Shown piece after piece: positions 35,080-44,097 of a DNA stretch of 64,000 nucleotides. The translations under genes and the position numbers were made by a program. This stretch comes from Bradyrhizobium nitroreducens (GTDB lineage: Bacteria; Pseudomonadota; Alphaproteobacteria; Rhizobiales; Xanthobacteraceae), in NCBI RefSeq assembly GCF_002776695.1, contig NZ_LFJC01000003.1, positions 3,934,543 through 3,998,542 on the forward strand. The letters run 5' to 3'. Numbering within the stretch: position 1 is the stretch's first letter; each line of letters opens with the position of its first letter. The notes below the pieces were generated by a model. It did no database searches. It saw nothing but the letters and a program-made list of their open reading frames with translations, and was not told the origin of the DNA.

Positions 35080-35463
35080 TTACTTGGTCTTGCCGTCGCC
35101 GTCGTATTGCTTGAGATAGGCCCAGAGATTCTTGGCCTCGGCTTCGTTCTTGATGCCGGCGAATGCCATCTTGGTGTTGGGCACCTTGGCCTTGGGATCC
35201 TTGATGTAATCGAGGAAGCTCGCTTCATCCCAGGTGATGCCGGAATTCTTGTTCGCGTCCGAATAATTGTAGCCGGCAACCGATCCTGATTTGCGGCCAT
35301 CGAGACCGTTGAGCACCGGGCCAACCTTGTTCTTCGCGGTTGCGCCGACGTCGTGGCAACTGGCGCATTTCTTGAAAGCGGTGGCGCCCGCCGTGACATC
35401 CTGCGCATAGCCGGCACCGACCGAAGCCGCAGCGACTGCAATTGCGATTAGGACACGCCTCAT
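35080..35463 (-). CDS. Class I cytochrome c (cytochrome c2/c550 type)
   Basis: A 127-residue periplasmic cytochrome. A cleavable signal peptide ends near AGYAQDV, heme motif CASCH spans C33-H37, and the axial methionine is in VPNTKMAFAGI near residue 98, followed by a typical final helix (AEAKNLWAYLKQYD). It is lysine-rich, as soluble electron carriers docking to acidic partners tend to be, and is a likely electron donor to NirS. A strong AGGAGATGATGA lies before the ATG. It converges with nirX. Confidence 0.9.
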   Translation of the reverse strand: MRRVLIAIAVAAASVGAGYAQDVTAGATAFKKCASCHDVGATAKNKVGPVLNGLDGRKSGSVAGYNYSDANKNSGITWDEASFLDYIKDPKAKVPNTKMAFAGIKNEAEAKNLWAYLKQYDGDGKTK

Positions 35464-35574
35464 TTCATCATCTCCTGTGTGAGTGAAATTAGTCGGGTTA
35501 CGCCTCGAATACGCCGGCGCGGGTTGTGGAAAATGAAGGGAGACTGGCGTTCGCCAGCCTTGGGAGCATGAGGA

Positions 35575-36357
35575 TCACGCCGGCACCGATTTCACCTCGG
35601 GCCGGATCGCCCGTGGCGCGGGCGGCTCGGCGCACATCATCCTCGGTTTCACGGGGCAGCGCGCACTGATGCGATCGCAGGCCACGAGCTTGCAGAGCTG
35701 GGCCATGTCGCGCACCGCCACGTTCGAGGCGCGCACGTCGACACCCACCAGGCGCAACTTGGCGAATACGCGCGAAAGCGATTCCGGCTTCAGGCCGAGC
35801 CTGCCGGCGATCAACGATTTGTCGTAGGGCAGCGTGATCGTGCACGGCCCCTTGGTCCGGGGCGCCAGCGAGGCAAGAAACTCGGCCACCCTCTGCGTCG
35901 CGCTCTGCGCCATCAACTGCTCGATCTGCTGAACCATGCGGTGCAGATGTTGCGAGGTCGAGGCGATCATCGCGATCGCAACATCCGGCATCTGGCGAAT
36001 GCAGGCGATGACGTGGTCGGCCGGAATGACCATCACCCGGGCCGAGGTCACGGCGCTGGCGGTAGCAGGATAGCGGCCGGACGTGAACGTGACGGCTTCG
36101 GCCAAGCTCTCACCCCTGGTGACCACATCGAGCACGGCCTCGTCCCCGGCGGGAGTGACCCGGTACAGCTTGATCCAGCCATCCAGAACGACGAAGAACG
36201 CTTGGGCCGGTTCGCCCTGACGAAACAGCGTATGACCGGGACGGAGGTTGAAGATGCTGGCTGGCCCGAGCAGGACCGCGAGCACCTGCGGCTCAAGTCC
36301 GCTGAACACCGGAATTTCCGCGGCGATCTCAAGATCAACCGGAGTGGGCGCCATCAT
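35575..36357 (-). CDS. Crp/Fnr family regulator, Dnr/NnrR-like
   Basis: A 260-residue Crp/Fnr regulator. The N-terminal cyclic-nucleotide-like beta barrel is visible (FSGLEPQVLAVLLGPASIFNLRPGHTLFRQGE type region), followed by a long dimerisation helix and a HTH with GLKPESLSRVFAKL, whose E-x-x-S-R spacing recognises TTGA half-sites. The N-terminal region lacks the cysteine cluster of oxygen-sensing FNR, pointing to the Dnr/NnrR (nitric oxide) group; cysteines near the C-terminus are unusual. The start at 36357 fits the box at 36418-36431; a longer frame runs upstream through that box. It is the natural activator of the nir island. Confidence 0.87.
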   Translation of the reverse strand: MMAPTPVDLEIAAEIPVFSGLEPQVLAVLLGPASIFNLRPGHTLFRQGEPAQAFFVVLDGWIKLYRVTPAGDEAVLDVVTRGESLAEAVTFTSGRYPATASAVTSARVMVIPADHVIACIRQMPDVAIAMIASTSQHLHRMVQQIEQLMAQSATQRVAEFLASLAPRTKGPCTITLPYDKSLIAGRLGLKPESLSRVFAKLRLVGVDVRASNVAVRDMAQLCKLVACDRISARCPVKPRMMCAEPPAPRAIRPEVKSVPA

Positions 36358-36417
36358 CGTCTCATCCCTGATGTTTGATCTTGGTGTCTGAATATTGATC
36401 ATCCATCGCGTCATATT

Positions 36418-36431
36418 TTGAGCTGGATCAA
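36418..36431. promoter_or_regulatory. FNR-type box TTGAGCTGGATCAA upstream of the Crp/Fnr gene
   Basis: TTGA-GCTGGA-TCAA, a perfect half-site pair. Its centre is about 67 bases before the start of the Dnr/NnrR-like gene, which suits activation from -41.5 with a short leader. It suggests autoregulation or control by another FNR-family protein. Confidence 0.7.
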
Positions 36432-36624
36432 CTCCACCGAGGGGTCGGCTCGCCAAGAGGACGCTGCGTCGGAGCACCCGCGATGCAACAATCGCCCTAT
36501 TTTCATCCAGCCCTCTTTGTGGGAGCGCAAACTCCTGCGCGTTCACGACGACTGGACCCCTGCAGTCGGCTCGGCGTGCCGTCACTCAATCGAGCGCTTC
36601 ATTCGATCCGCGACCTCGGTCAAC

Positions 36625-38937
36625 CTAGAACGTCCCGGCGATGGTAAGCCGGAACGTCAACGGTTCCACGGGGTGCAGCACGTGGTCCATTACGCCGTTC
36701 TGACAGACCGACGTCGGCGCGGTGCCTGCCGTGCAGAGGTTATAGAGCGTGTCGGTCTTGAGCAGCGACCCATAGGCATAGGAGATCTGGTTCGCCTTCG
36801 TATTGAGGAGGTTGAGCACGTCGAGCTGGAGACGCCAGCCGTTGTCGATGCGATAGCCGAGGCGGCCGTTGAAGATGCTGGTCGCGGAAGTGCGGAACGC
36901 GTTGTCCTCGGTCAGCGGGCTCGACGCCAGATAGCGCCAGCGCAAGGCTCCGAACCAGCCGGTCTTCTCGCCCAGCGTGACGCCGGCCGATGCCACCATT
37001 GCCGGCGCGTTCGGAATGTAGTTGCCGGGCGCGTTGCCGATCTGCGCCTCGGGATAGCCGGCGAGCGAGGCATAGACCTCCGCCTGCGCGCTGTCATAGC
37101 CGCGGAAGCGCGCATGCGTCATGGCGAGATCGGCGTCGATGTCGATCCATGACCGGGGCCGGTAGTGGTTGGTCCATTCAAAGCCGTAGCGGCGACTGGC
37201 GCGGGTCGCCGAGGTGTCGCCGGCATCGCCGGAGAACAGGATCTCGGAATCCTGGTCGAGGATGAAGAGGCTGAGCGAGCTGTCGAGGCCGGGAACGATC
37301 CTGCTGCGCACGCCGACCTCCGCCCCCTTCGTCCGAACCAGGAGCGGCGACGGCGTCAGCCTCGTCGCGGGATCGCTGGGATCCTCCGTCGTGGTGGCGC
37401 CGCGGGCGTCGTTCGAGTGCATGCCGTAGCCGGCGCCGAGGAAGAACTCGGAATGATTGAACGGGCCGAGCACCATCCTGAATTTCGGGCTGCCGAGCGC
37501 GGCATCCGCGCGGCCGGAATTGCTGGCGTTGAACAGCGAGGTCACGTCGGCTGCATAATAATCGCCGCGCCAGCCGACGCTGGTCCGCAGCCAATCGGTC
37601 CATCGCACGGTATTCTCGGCATAGAGGCCGACGCTGCCCTCGCCGACCTTGTCACTGCGGATGTTGGAGAGAAAGCCGCGCCGGAACGTGTTGGTGAGCG
37701 CGAGGTCGATCGCATCATAGCGCGATTGCAGGCCGAAGGTGGTTTGCATCGGCAACCCTGCGAACGAGCCGTTCAGCGTGCGCGAGATGTTGGCACCCAC
37801 CATCAGTCGGTCGTCGTGCTGGTGGAACTGATCGCCGAGCACGGGATCGCTGAGGTAGTAGGTGAAATTGTTGAAGAGATCGAGCTGGCTCTTCACCACG
37901 TAGGCGTTGGCCTTCCACGAACCCGCATCGTCGGTCTGCGCGACGCGGCCCGAGAGTGCGAAACGGTTGGTGTTGCCGCCGTCGCTTGGATCTTCCGAGC
38001 CGAAGCGGCTGAGAAAGCCGGATGCGATCGCACGTTGCGGCACCTGGTCGGTCGAATTCCATCCGTTGGCATAGGCCATGCCGGTGACGGACACGCCATC
38101 GGTCGCGGTGCCCTGGCTGTAACGCACGAGGCCGTTGAGCTTGCGCACATTGTCCGGATTGTCCCACGGGCCGTTGTAGGTGCCGATCTCGCCGGCCACG
38201 AGCAGCGCGCCGTCACCGACCTTCGCGGAATCCATGCCGAGCAGACGGCGGTAGCCGAAACTGCCGACGCTCACCTGCGCCAGCCCCCTGGTGCGGTCGA
38301 TCAAGCCGACATGGACGCTTCCGACCGAAGCGAAATCGCCTTCCTCGGCAAAGTACGGACCCTTGCGCACATCCACCGCCGCGACGGTTTCCGGGATCAG
38401 CCAGTTGAGATCGGCATAGCCCTGGCCGTGCGCGTGCGTGCGCATGTTGACGGGAACACCGTCGACGGTGATGGCGAGGTCGGTGCCATGGTCGAGATTA
38501 TAGCCGCGCAGAAAATACTGGTTGGCCTTGCCCTCGCCGGAATGCTGCGTCACGATGAGACCCGGCACGGCTTCGAGCGCTTCGCCCGGCCGCGTGAACG
38601 GGCGTGCGTTGAGCTGTTCGCCCGAGATGGTGATCTCGCTGGCCATGCTGGTCGGGTTCTTCGCACCAGATGCGACGCTACGCACATCCTCCCCTTGCGC
38701 TGCCGCCGGAGACACGAAGATCCGACGGCCAGCCGGCGACGGCTTGCCGGTGTGGCGCGATGCGACCGGCTTCCTGCGCGCCGACGTCTGGCCGCCACCG
38801 ATCTCGATCGGCGGCAACTCGCGTGAGGTGTTGCTGCTCTGCGCGAAGGCGCGGCCGTCATCCGCAAGCAGCACCAGGGCCGAGAGTGCCGTCAGCGCGC
38901 CGCCGCCGAGGCGGGGCTCACGCCGCTTCGGTTGCAT
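36625..38937 (-). CDS. TonB-dependent outer membrane receptor, probably for nickel
   Basis: A 770-residue outer-membrane receptor. A signal peptide (MQPKRREPRLGGGALTALSA) and a Pro/Arg-rich N-terminal region precede the plug domain (EITISGEQLNARPFTRPGEALEAVPG, LRGYNLDHGTDLAITVDGVP, VDVRKGPYFAEEGDFASVG). A 22-strand barrel follows, ending in the usual aromatic strand (LTFRLTIAGTF). The plug is histidine-rich (TRTHAHGQGYAD type), which suits a metal ligand. The start at 38937 overlaps the nickel permease gene by 20 bases. The operon follows a perfect NikR site, so nickel or a nickel chelate is the likely cargo, imported together with HoxN/NixA. This is strong inference, not direct proof. Confidence 0.85.
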   Translation of the reverse strand: MQPKRREPRLGGGALTALSALVLLADDGRAFAQSSNTSRELPPIEIGGGQTSARRKPVASRHTGKPSPAGRRIFVSPAAAQGEDVRSVASGAKNPTSMASEITISGEQLNARPFTRPGEALEAVPGLIVTQHSGEGKANQYFLRGYNLDHGTDLAITVDGVPVNMRTHAHGQGYADLNWLIPETVAAVDVRKGPYFAEEGDFASVGSVHVGLIDRTRGLAQVSVGSFGYRRLLGMDSAKVGDGALLVAGEIGTYNGPWDNPDNVRKLNGLVRYSQGTATDGVSVTGMAYANGWNSTDQVPQRAIASGFLSRFGSEDPSDGGNTNRFALSGRVAQTDDAGSWKANAYVVKSQLDLFNNFTYYLSDPVLGDQFHQHDDRLMVGANISRTLNGSFAGLPMQTTFGLQSRYDAIDLALTNTFRRGFLSNIRSDKVGEGSVGLYAENTVRWTDWLRTSVGWRGDYYAADVTSLFNASNSGRADAALGSPKFRMVLGPFNHSEFFLGAGYGMHSNDARGATTTEDPSDPATRLTPSPLLVRTKGAEVGVRSRIVPGLDSSLSLFILDQDSEILFSGDAGDTSATRASRRYGFEWTNHYRPRSWIDIDADLAMTHARFRGYDSAQAEVYASLAGYPEAQIGNAPGNYIPNAPAMVASAGVTLGEKTGWFGALRWRYLASSPLTEDNAFRTSATSIFNGRLGYRIDNGWRLQLDVLNLLNTKANQISYAYGSLLKTDTLYNLCTAGTAPTSVCQNGVMDHVLHPVEPLTFRLTIAGTF

Positions 38938-39997
38938 CGGCGCATTCCAGAGCTTTCGTTGCGGCCCGATGCCGGCTACCCTCGAAGAGGCGACGATAGA
39001 GCACCACCGAGACGAGCCAGGCGATCGCAAACAGCGCGATCACGGCGAAGCCGACATTGGCGAGCGACTCGTTGAGGCCCTCGACCAGCGTCCAAACGCC
39101 GCCGGACAGGCCGAGCCGGTCGGCGGCGAGCCCGAGCGCCTCGATCCCGCCGATGAGCAGCGCAACCGCCACCGAGGCGCCGGTGATCGTGAGATTGTAC
39201 CAGAGCTTGCGCAGGGGATCGACGAAGGCCCATCGATAGGCACTCACCATCAGCGCGGAATCGGCGGTGTCGACCAGCGCCATGCCGGAGGCGAACAGCG
39301 CAGGGAAAACCAAGACATCGGCAACGGACGCACCGCGCGCGGCTTCGGTGGCGGACATGCTGAGCAGGCCGATCTCGGTTGCCGTGTCGAAGCCGAGCCC
39401 GAACAGGAAGCCGAGCGGATACATGTGCCAGGGTTTCGTGACCAGGCGGAACAGCGGGCCAAGCAGTCGCGCCAGGAAACCGCGATTGGCAAGCAGCCTA
39501 TCGAGGCCTTCGGCATCGTGAACGCCCTGCTCCCGCGCCGCGCGAAACGTCCGCCACAGGCCGGCGAAGATGACGAGATTGATGGCCGCGATCGCGAGCA
39601 GGAACAGCGCCGACACCGACGTGCCGATCAGGCCGCCGATCTCCTTGAGCAGGCTGTCGCCGCCGAGGCCGACCACGCCGAGCGCGAGCAACGAGGTCGC
39701 GACCACGACGACGGTGGAATGGCCGAGCGCGAAATAGAGGCCGACGCTATGCGGCGCACCATCCGTCTGCATCAACTTGCGCACGACGTTGTCGATGGCG
39801 GCGATGTGATCGGCATCGACGGCGTGGCGCAGGCCGAACACCCAGGCCAGCAGCGCAGTCGCCAGCACTGTCGGCCGGTCTCCGAACAGCGCGAAGGCCC
39901 AGGCCCAGGCGGCAATGTTGGCGGCGATCAGCCCCCCGAACAGCACCAGCGTTCCGGATTCGATCGTCCGAAAAGTCAGCTTCACCGCCTGCTCCAT
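38918..39997 (-). CDS. HoxN/NixA (NiCoT) family nickel/cobalt permease
   Basis: A polytopic membrane protein of about 359 residues of the NiCoT family. The signature RHAVDADHIAAIDNVVRKL in helix II contains the metal-binding HAVDADH motif, with the further family motifs LGHSTVVV and LGFDTATEIGLL. It transports Ni(II), and sometimes Co(II), across the inner membrane. The first in-frame codon is a GTG at 40000 immediately followed by ATG at 39997; GGGCGGGAG lies upstream. The gene is preceded by the NikR-type operator at 40013-40040 and overlaps the TonB receptor gene at its 3' end. Confidence 0.92.
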   Translation of the reverse strand: MEQAVKLTFRTIESGTLVLFGGLIAANIAAWAWAFALFGDRPTVLATALLAWVFGLRHAVDADHIAAIDNVVRKLMQTDGAPHSVGLYFALGHSTVVVVATSLLALGVVGLGGDSLLKEIGGLIGTSVSALFLLAIAAINLVIFAGLWRTFRAAREQGVHDAEGLDRLLANRGFLARLLGPLFRLVTKPWHMYPLGFLFGLGFDTATEIGLLSMSATEAARGASVADVLVFPALFASGMALVDTADSALMVSAYRWAFVDPLRKLWYNLTITGASVAVALLIGGIEALGLAADRLGLSGGVWTLVEGLNESLANVGFAVIALFAIAWLVSVVLYRRLFEGSRHRAATKALECADATEAA

Positions 39998-40012
39998 CAC
40001 TCCCGCCCTGCA

Positions 40013-40040
40013 GTATGATGTTTATCAAGAACTCTCATAC
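40013..40040. promoter_or_regulatory. NikR operator GTATGA-N16-TCATAC
   Basis: GTATGA at 40013-40018 and TCATAC at 40035-40040 are separated by exactly 16 bases. This is the operator architecture of the nickel-responsive repressor NikR. It ends 13 bases before the first possible start codon of the nickel permease. No nikR gene is in the window. Confidence 0.85.
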
Positions 40041-40056
40041 TGACAAGAGCAAGAGC

Positions 40057-40089
40057 CGCGCCACTTTCGGCCCTACGGCCAAAGGCGCG
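40057..40089. other. Hairpin in the gap between the two TonB receptor units
   Basis: CGCGCC...GGCGCG outer stem with inner TTT/AAA and GGCC/GGCC pairing around a CTAC loop. It could terminate or separate the two units, but there is no T tract. The rest of 40090-40303 shows no gene. Confidence 0.35.
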
Positions 40090-40303
40090 TGGAAAGGGAG
40101 ATCACCCCATTGATTAAATGAAGGATTTTTGAAGCTCCCCACACGGCGCGGGAGCGGCATGCGGTGCTGCGATAGGCAAGCAAGTATCCACCTTGCTGAC
40201 CAAGTTGACCGCCTCCCGACGTTCGTCATCGATGGTCGCCGGCGGGTGCGCTACCGCCAACGGCTCTCTGACGATCATTCCGTCAAGACCGCGTGGGGGC
40301 GTT

Positions 40304-42580
40304 TCACATGTCCACGGTCATCGACAGGAGATATGTGCGTGGCGCTCCCAGGAAGAACGTTCCGAACGAAGCCACGCTGGACCAGTAACTCTCGCCGGTC
40401 ACATTCTGGATGTTTGCGCGGAAGACCGTCTTCTTGCCGTTGATCGCCGTGATGTAGCGAGCGCCGAGGTCGAGTCGCGTCCACTCCGGAATCGACTGCT
40501 TGTTCGCGGAGTCGATGAACTGCCTGCCCGTGTAGATGACGGCTCCGTTCACAGTGAGATCTCTCATCCACGGGAGGTCCCACTCCGCACCAATATTGGC
40601 CTGTACGTTCGGCACGCCGATCGGCGTGTTGCCCACATTTGCAGCGACGGCGGTCTTCGTCAGCGTGCCATCCAGCAACGAGACGCCTCCAAGGATACGA
40701 ACATCCGGCCTGAGCTCGCCGAAGACGTTGAACTCCAGCCCGCGGACTCGTTGTTCGGCGGTCGCCGCGAAGCGCCCGGCGGAGAGCTCGCCGCTCGCCT
40801 TCGAAATCTCGAAGGCGCTGAAGGTGGTTGCGACCCGGCCGAAATCCACCTTGATGCCGGCCTCGTATTGCTTGGCGACGTAAGGCTGCAGCACTTCGCC
40901 GAAATTGGACGCGGTCTGCGGAGCGACGTCGCCCCGGGCGAGACCTTCGACATAGTTCGCGTACAGAGAGACGTTATCCACGGGCCGGACGACGAGCCCG
41001 ACCACCGGGGTCACTGCGCTCTTGTCATAGGACGACGTCAGCGTTCCGACGTTGGAGAGATAGTTGTTGGCCTCGATGCCCTGGCGCCGGACACCGAGGG
41101 TCAGCAGGACACGCTCGTCGAGCACTGACAAGGTGTCGGCAATCGAGAGCCCCGTGAGCTCGCTGTCCGAGAGCCGCGGACGGCCGCTGATCTCGTTCGC
41201 GAACTGGGTCGGCGCGACGGACGGATTGTAGATGTTCGACGTGACCAAAGTGCCGTTGGTCAGCCGCCGGTACAGGGCGTCATGATAGACCGAGGCCTGA
41301 ACGGCGAGAGCATGATGGACGAACCCCGTGTCGAAACGAGCGCGGACCCCGCCATCATAGGTGGTTCGATCGATGCTGAGGCCGAAGTACTGGGGCGTAG
41401 AGGTGGTGTCCCCGCTATTGTTGACGATCGTCGGAAGACCGAAGAACCGCTCGACATTGGTCTTGGAGCCGCCGACATCCGCGAACAGCGTGACCTGGTC
41501 GCTGACATCGTACTCGGTCCGCAGCAAGGCGGATTGGTCGGTGATGCGCGACCATTCCCAGGGCTGGGTCACGTTCAGCCTGCCGTCCGGCGCCTTCGGC
41601 ACCTGCAGACCGGTCGCCATCAGAAAGGGACGCGACGGCGCATCGAACCGATCGGTCTGCGCGATGAGATAGAGCCATGACCTGAAGCGCTCGCCCCGAT
41701 AGTCGAGCGCGAGCGATCCGACACCGGTCGTTTCGGATTGGCGATCGATCGGCGTGTTGCCGTCGCGAACGCTTCCGCTGGCGCGCACGCCCCATTCCTT
41801 GCCATCGCCGTAACGCCGCGCAACGTCCCAGTGACCGCCGAAGCGCGCAGTCGAGCCGTAGCTTGCGGTCAGACGGGTCAGATCCTCTTCCGCGCGCTTG
41901 GGCACGACGTTGATGACGCCGCCGACGCCGCCATTGGGCGCCATGCCCGACAGCGCGGCCGAGGGACCCTTGAGCACTTCGATGCGCTCGACGTAGTCGG
42001 TGAAGATGCGATAGGTCGGCGCGATTCCGTAAAGCCCCTCGAAGGCGAATTCGCCATTGTTGCCTTCGTTGATGGGAAATCCGCGAATGTTGAAGGAATC
42101 CACCACTCCGCCGGTCGGGTGGGAGCTTCGCACGGAGGGATCGAGGATCAAGGCATCCGCACCGGTTGCCGCCTGCTGATCCCGAACGAACTTGTCGGTA
42201 TAGCTCGTCGCGCTGAACGGTGACTTCATGGTGCTGGTGTTGCCGAGCAGCCCGAGCCGCGCGCCCTCGGCGACCTGGCCGCCGGCGAATGGCGGGGCGA
42301 CAGCGGACTGCGATCGCACCGCGACCGCTGGAGCTTGCGGTACGCGTCGCGCGGTCGATCGGACGCGGGCATCATTTCGCCTGGTAGGCGCACGACGGGC
42401 CGACTGTTTCGCCGGCGCTTCGACGGTCACCGGTGGAAGAGAGCTTCCGCCTTGCGATGTCTGGGATCGCGCAGGCAATTCGAACCACGTGAGCAACGCC
42501 ACTCCACCCAGCAGCGCCACTGCTACGCGCGCCACCGTCCCAACCCCACCCCTACGCCGCATTCCCAGCAAGTCCTTCAT
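40304..42580 (-). CDS. TonB-dependent siderophore receptor (FhuA/FpvA-like)
   Basis: A 758-residue outer-membrane receptor of the siderophore-receptor family. A long signal peptide (MKDLLGMRRRGGVGTVARVAVALLGG) is followed by an Arg/Ala-rich spacer with LPPVTVEAPA, the likely TonB-box region. The plug domain has SFNIRGFPINEGNNGEFAFEGLYG and ERIEVLKGPSAALSGMAPNGGVGGVINVVPK, and the barrel ends in TYLLSMTVDM. The plug lacks any extra N-terminal signalling domain. The ligand is probably a ferric siderophore, but the specific one cannot be inferred. The start at 42580 is preferred to a longer frame whose N-terminus looks non-coding. Confidence 0.87.
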   Translation of the reverse strand: MKDLLGMRRRGGVGTVARVAVALLGGVALLTWFELPARSQTSQGGSSLPPVTVEAPAKQSARRAPTRRNDARVRSTARRVPQAPAVAVRSQSAVAPPFAGGQVAEGARLGLLGNTSTMKSPFSATSYTDKFVRDQQAATGADALILDPSVRSSHPTGGVVDSFNIRGFPINEGNNGEFAFEGLYGIAPTYRIFTDYVERIEVLKGPSAALSGMAPNGGVGGVINVVPKRAEEDLTRLTASYGSTARFGGHWDVARRYGDGKEWGVRASGSVRDGNTPIDRQSETTGVGSLALDYRGERFRSWLYLIAQTDRFDAPSRPFLMATGLQVPKAPDGRLNVTQPWEWSRITDQSALLRTEYDVSDQVTLFADVGGSKTNVERFFGLPTIVNNSGDTTSTPQYFGLSIDRTTYDGGVRARFDTGFVHHALAVQASVYHDALYRRLTNGTLVTSNIYNPSVAPTQFANEISGRPRLSDSELTGLSIADTLSVLDERVLLTLGVRRQGIEANNYLSNVGTLTSSYDKSAVTPVVGLVVRPVDNVSLYANYVEGLARGDVAPQTASNFGEVLQPYVAKQYEAGIKVDFGRVATTFSAFEISKASGELSAGRFAATAEQRVRGLEFNVFGELRPDVRILGGVSLLDGTLTKTAVAANVGNTPIGVPNVQANIGAEWDLPWMRDLTVNGAVIYTGRQFIDSANKQSIPEWTRLDLGARYITAINGKKTVFRANIQNVTGESYWSSVASFGTFFLGAPRTYLLSMTVDM

Positions 42581-42892
42581 CAATAGCGCGCAGCCGCCGT
42601 GAAGCGGCTTCGCACCTGGCCGGCAACGGTCATGGACCGAAGAGCAGCTCCTCGCATCCGAGCCCGGCCGGCACATATGCCCCGTCGATCAATTGCTCTG
42701 CAGACGCGTACGCGTTCGCTGCCATCGTCCTGGCGGCGACATTCGAATGCGAGCGAGCTGCCTTGCCTCTTTAGGAAGACGTCATCGTGACGGCAACGCA
42801 ATTGCGTGCACCGAGACTTAGAATGCCTCGATCATTAGCGATCGACAGGCGAACGCCTGGAACGATTCAAATACGCTTTGGATAATTCGCGC
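42581..42892. other. Intergenic region, no gene found
   Basis: Upstream of the siderophore receptor gene. It includes the palindrome GCAACGCAATTGCGTGC near 42792-42808 and a short CAGGCGAACGCCTG hairpin near 42848 that could end the Bug gene transcript. No clear Irr or RirA box was recognised. Confidence 0.4.
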
Positions 42893-43888
42893 TCAGTCGC
42901 GCTTGAGCCCGATCGACTTGACGATGGGAGCAAGGTGCGCCAGTTCGTCCTCGACCAGGCGCTGAAATTTGTCGGGACCTGAATCGGGGTCCGGCTCCAG
43001 ACCTTGCGAACGATAGCCTTCCTGCAAATGAGGATCGTCCATCGCCGTGCGTGTCGCCGCGGCGATCCGCTCCACGATCTTATCCGGAGTCGCTCTTGGA
43101 GCGAACAAGCCAAACCAGCCGGCATATCTGAGGCCCGGCATGCCGGCTTCGGTCACCGTCGGAATCTCCGGCGCGCCGCTCAACCGATGATCGCTGGTCA
43201 CCGCGATCAGCCGCAGCTTGCCCGCAGAGTGCAGTTGCAGGATCTGGCTCGACACCACGGCGATCACCGAAGATATCTGCCCACTCACCAGATCGTTGGT
43301 CGCGGGCCCCATGCCCCGATAGGGAACGTGGACGAAGTCCGCGGCAAGGCCCGATTGCTGCCTGAACAATTCCCCGACGAGATGATTGCCGGTGCCGACG
43401 CCCGGAGTGCCGTAGGAAAGCTTGCCCGGATTGGCCTTGGCAAAAGCTACCAGCTCCCGCAGGTCCTTGACCGGCAAGGACGGATGAACCGCGAATGCGA
43501 GCGTGCTGGTGATCAGCCGGTAGATGGCGCGGAAGTCACGAACCCCGTCATAGGCCGGCTGCGCCGAGGTCAACGGAATCATCACCTGCGTGCTGCCATT
43601 GCCGAGCAGAAGCGAATAGCCGTCGGGCGCGCTCTGCGCCACCGCGGCGGAGCCGATCGCGCCACCCGCGCCGCCGATGTTCTCGACATAGATCGGCCCC
43701 AGCAGCGGGGCGACCCTGTCGGCCCAGGGACGGCCGATCTGATCACCTGCGGCGCCGGCCGTATAGGGAATGACCAGCCGGATGGGCCGGACAGGGTAAT
43801 CGTCGGCGGCTGCGCCACCGGACCAGGCGGCCAACGCCGCTATCCGGGCTGCCTTATCAAGCAGTTCTCGTCGTGAGAGGAGAGTCAT
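42893..43888 (-). CDS. Bug/TctC family substrate-binding protein, orphan
   Basis: Periplasmic solute receptor of about 331 residues. It has a signal sequence (SRRELLDKAARIAALAAWSGGAAA, with SRRELL suggesting a Tat-like start) and the mature motif DDYPVRPIRLVIPYTAGAAGDQ. Further family features are ENIGGAGGAIGSAAVAQSAPDGY, GVGTGNHLVGELF and PEIPTVTEAGMPGL. It is the second Bug protein of the window and again has no TctA/TctB genes beside it. The start at 43888 (MTLLSRREL) gives the neatest signal peptide; ATG codons at 43909 and 43924 are possible. Confidence 0.85.
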   Translation of the reverse strand: MTLLSRRELLDKAARIAALAAWSGGAAADDYPVRPIRLVIPYTAGAAGDQIGRPWADRVAPLLGPIYVENIGGAGGAIGSAAVAQSAPDGYSLLLGNGSTQVMIPLTSAQPAYDGVRDFRAIYRLITSTLAFAVHPSLPVKDLRELVAFAKANPGKLSYGTPGVGTGNHLVGELFRQQSGLAADFVHVPYRGMGPATNDLVSGQISSVIAVVSSQILQLHSAGKLRLIAVTSDHRLSGAPEIPTVTEAGMPGLRYAGWFGLFAPRATPDKIVERIAAATRTAMDDPHLQEGYRSQGLEPDPDSGPDKFQRLVEDELAHLAPIVKSIGLKRD

Positions 43889-44097
43889 TGGCTGCGAATT
43901 CGGGACCATGTAAGCGTGCGACACGATTGTGGAGGCCAGGCGGCTCCGGGACTTAAGGATTTGGTAACGATACCAACGCGATTGAGCACATTAATGCAAA
44001 TCGTGCGCCGCCGGTGTCTAGCCCGAAACGACCCTGCTATAAACCGCAGCTACGGCTCGATCGATCTTCGCGAATTGTCCGGTTTCCCTGATTGCGC

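Noticed and set aside
35542..35557. CTGGCG-CGCCAG hairpin after the Crp/Fnr gene as a terminator
   Set aside because: The stem is short and lacks a clean T tract, so it is not called as a terminator.
37165..38826. A 553-codon open frame on the plus strand
   Set aside because: It is antisense to the TonB receptor gene, with shadow-type composition.
40129..40443. A 104-codon open frame in the gap before the siderophore receptor gene
   Set aside because: Two thirds of it is intergenic and the rest overlaps the receptor gene antisense. There is no motif.
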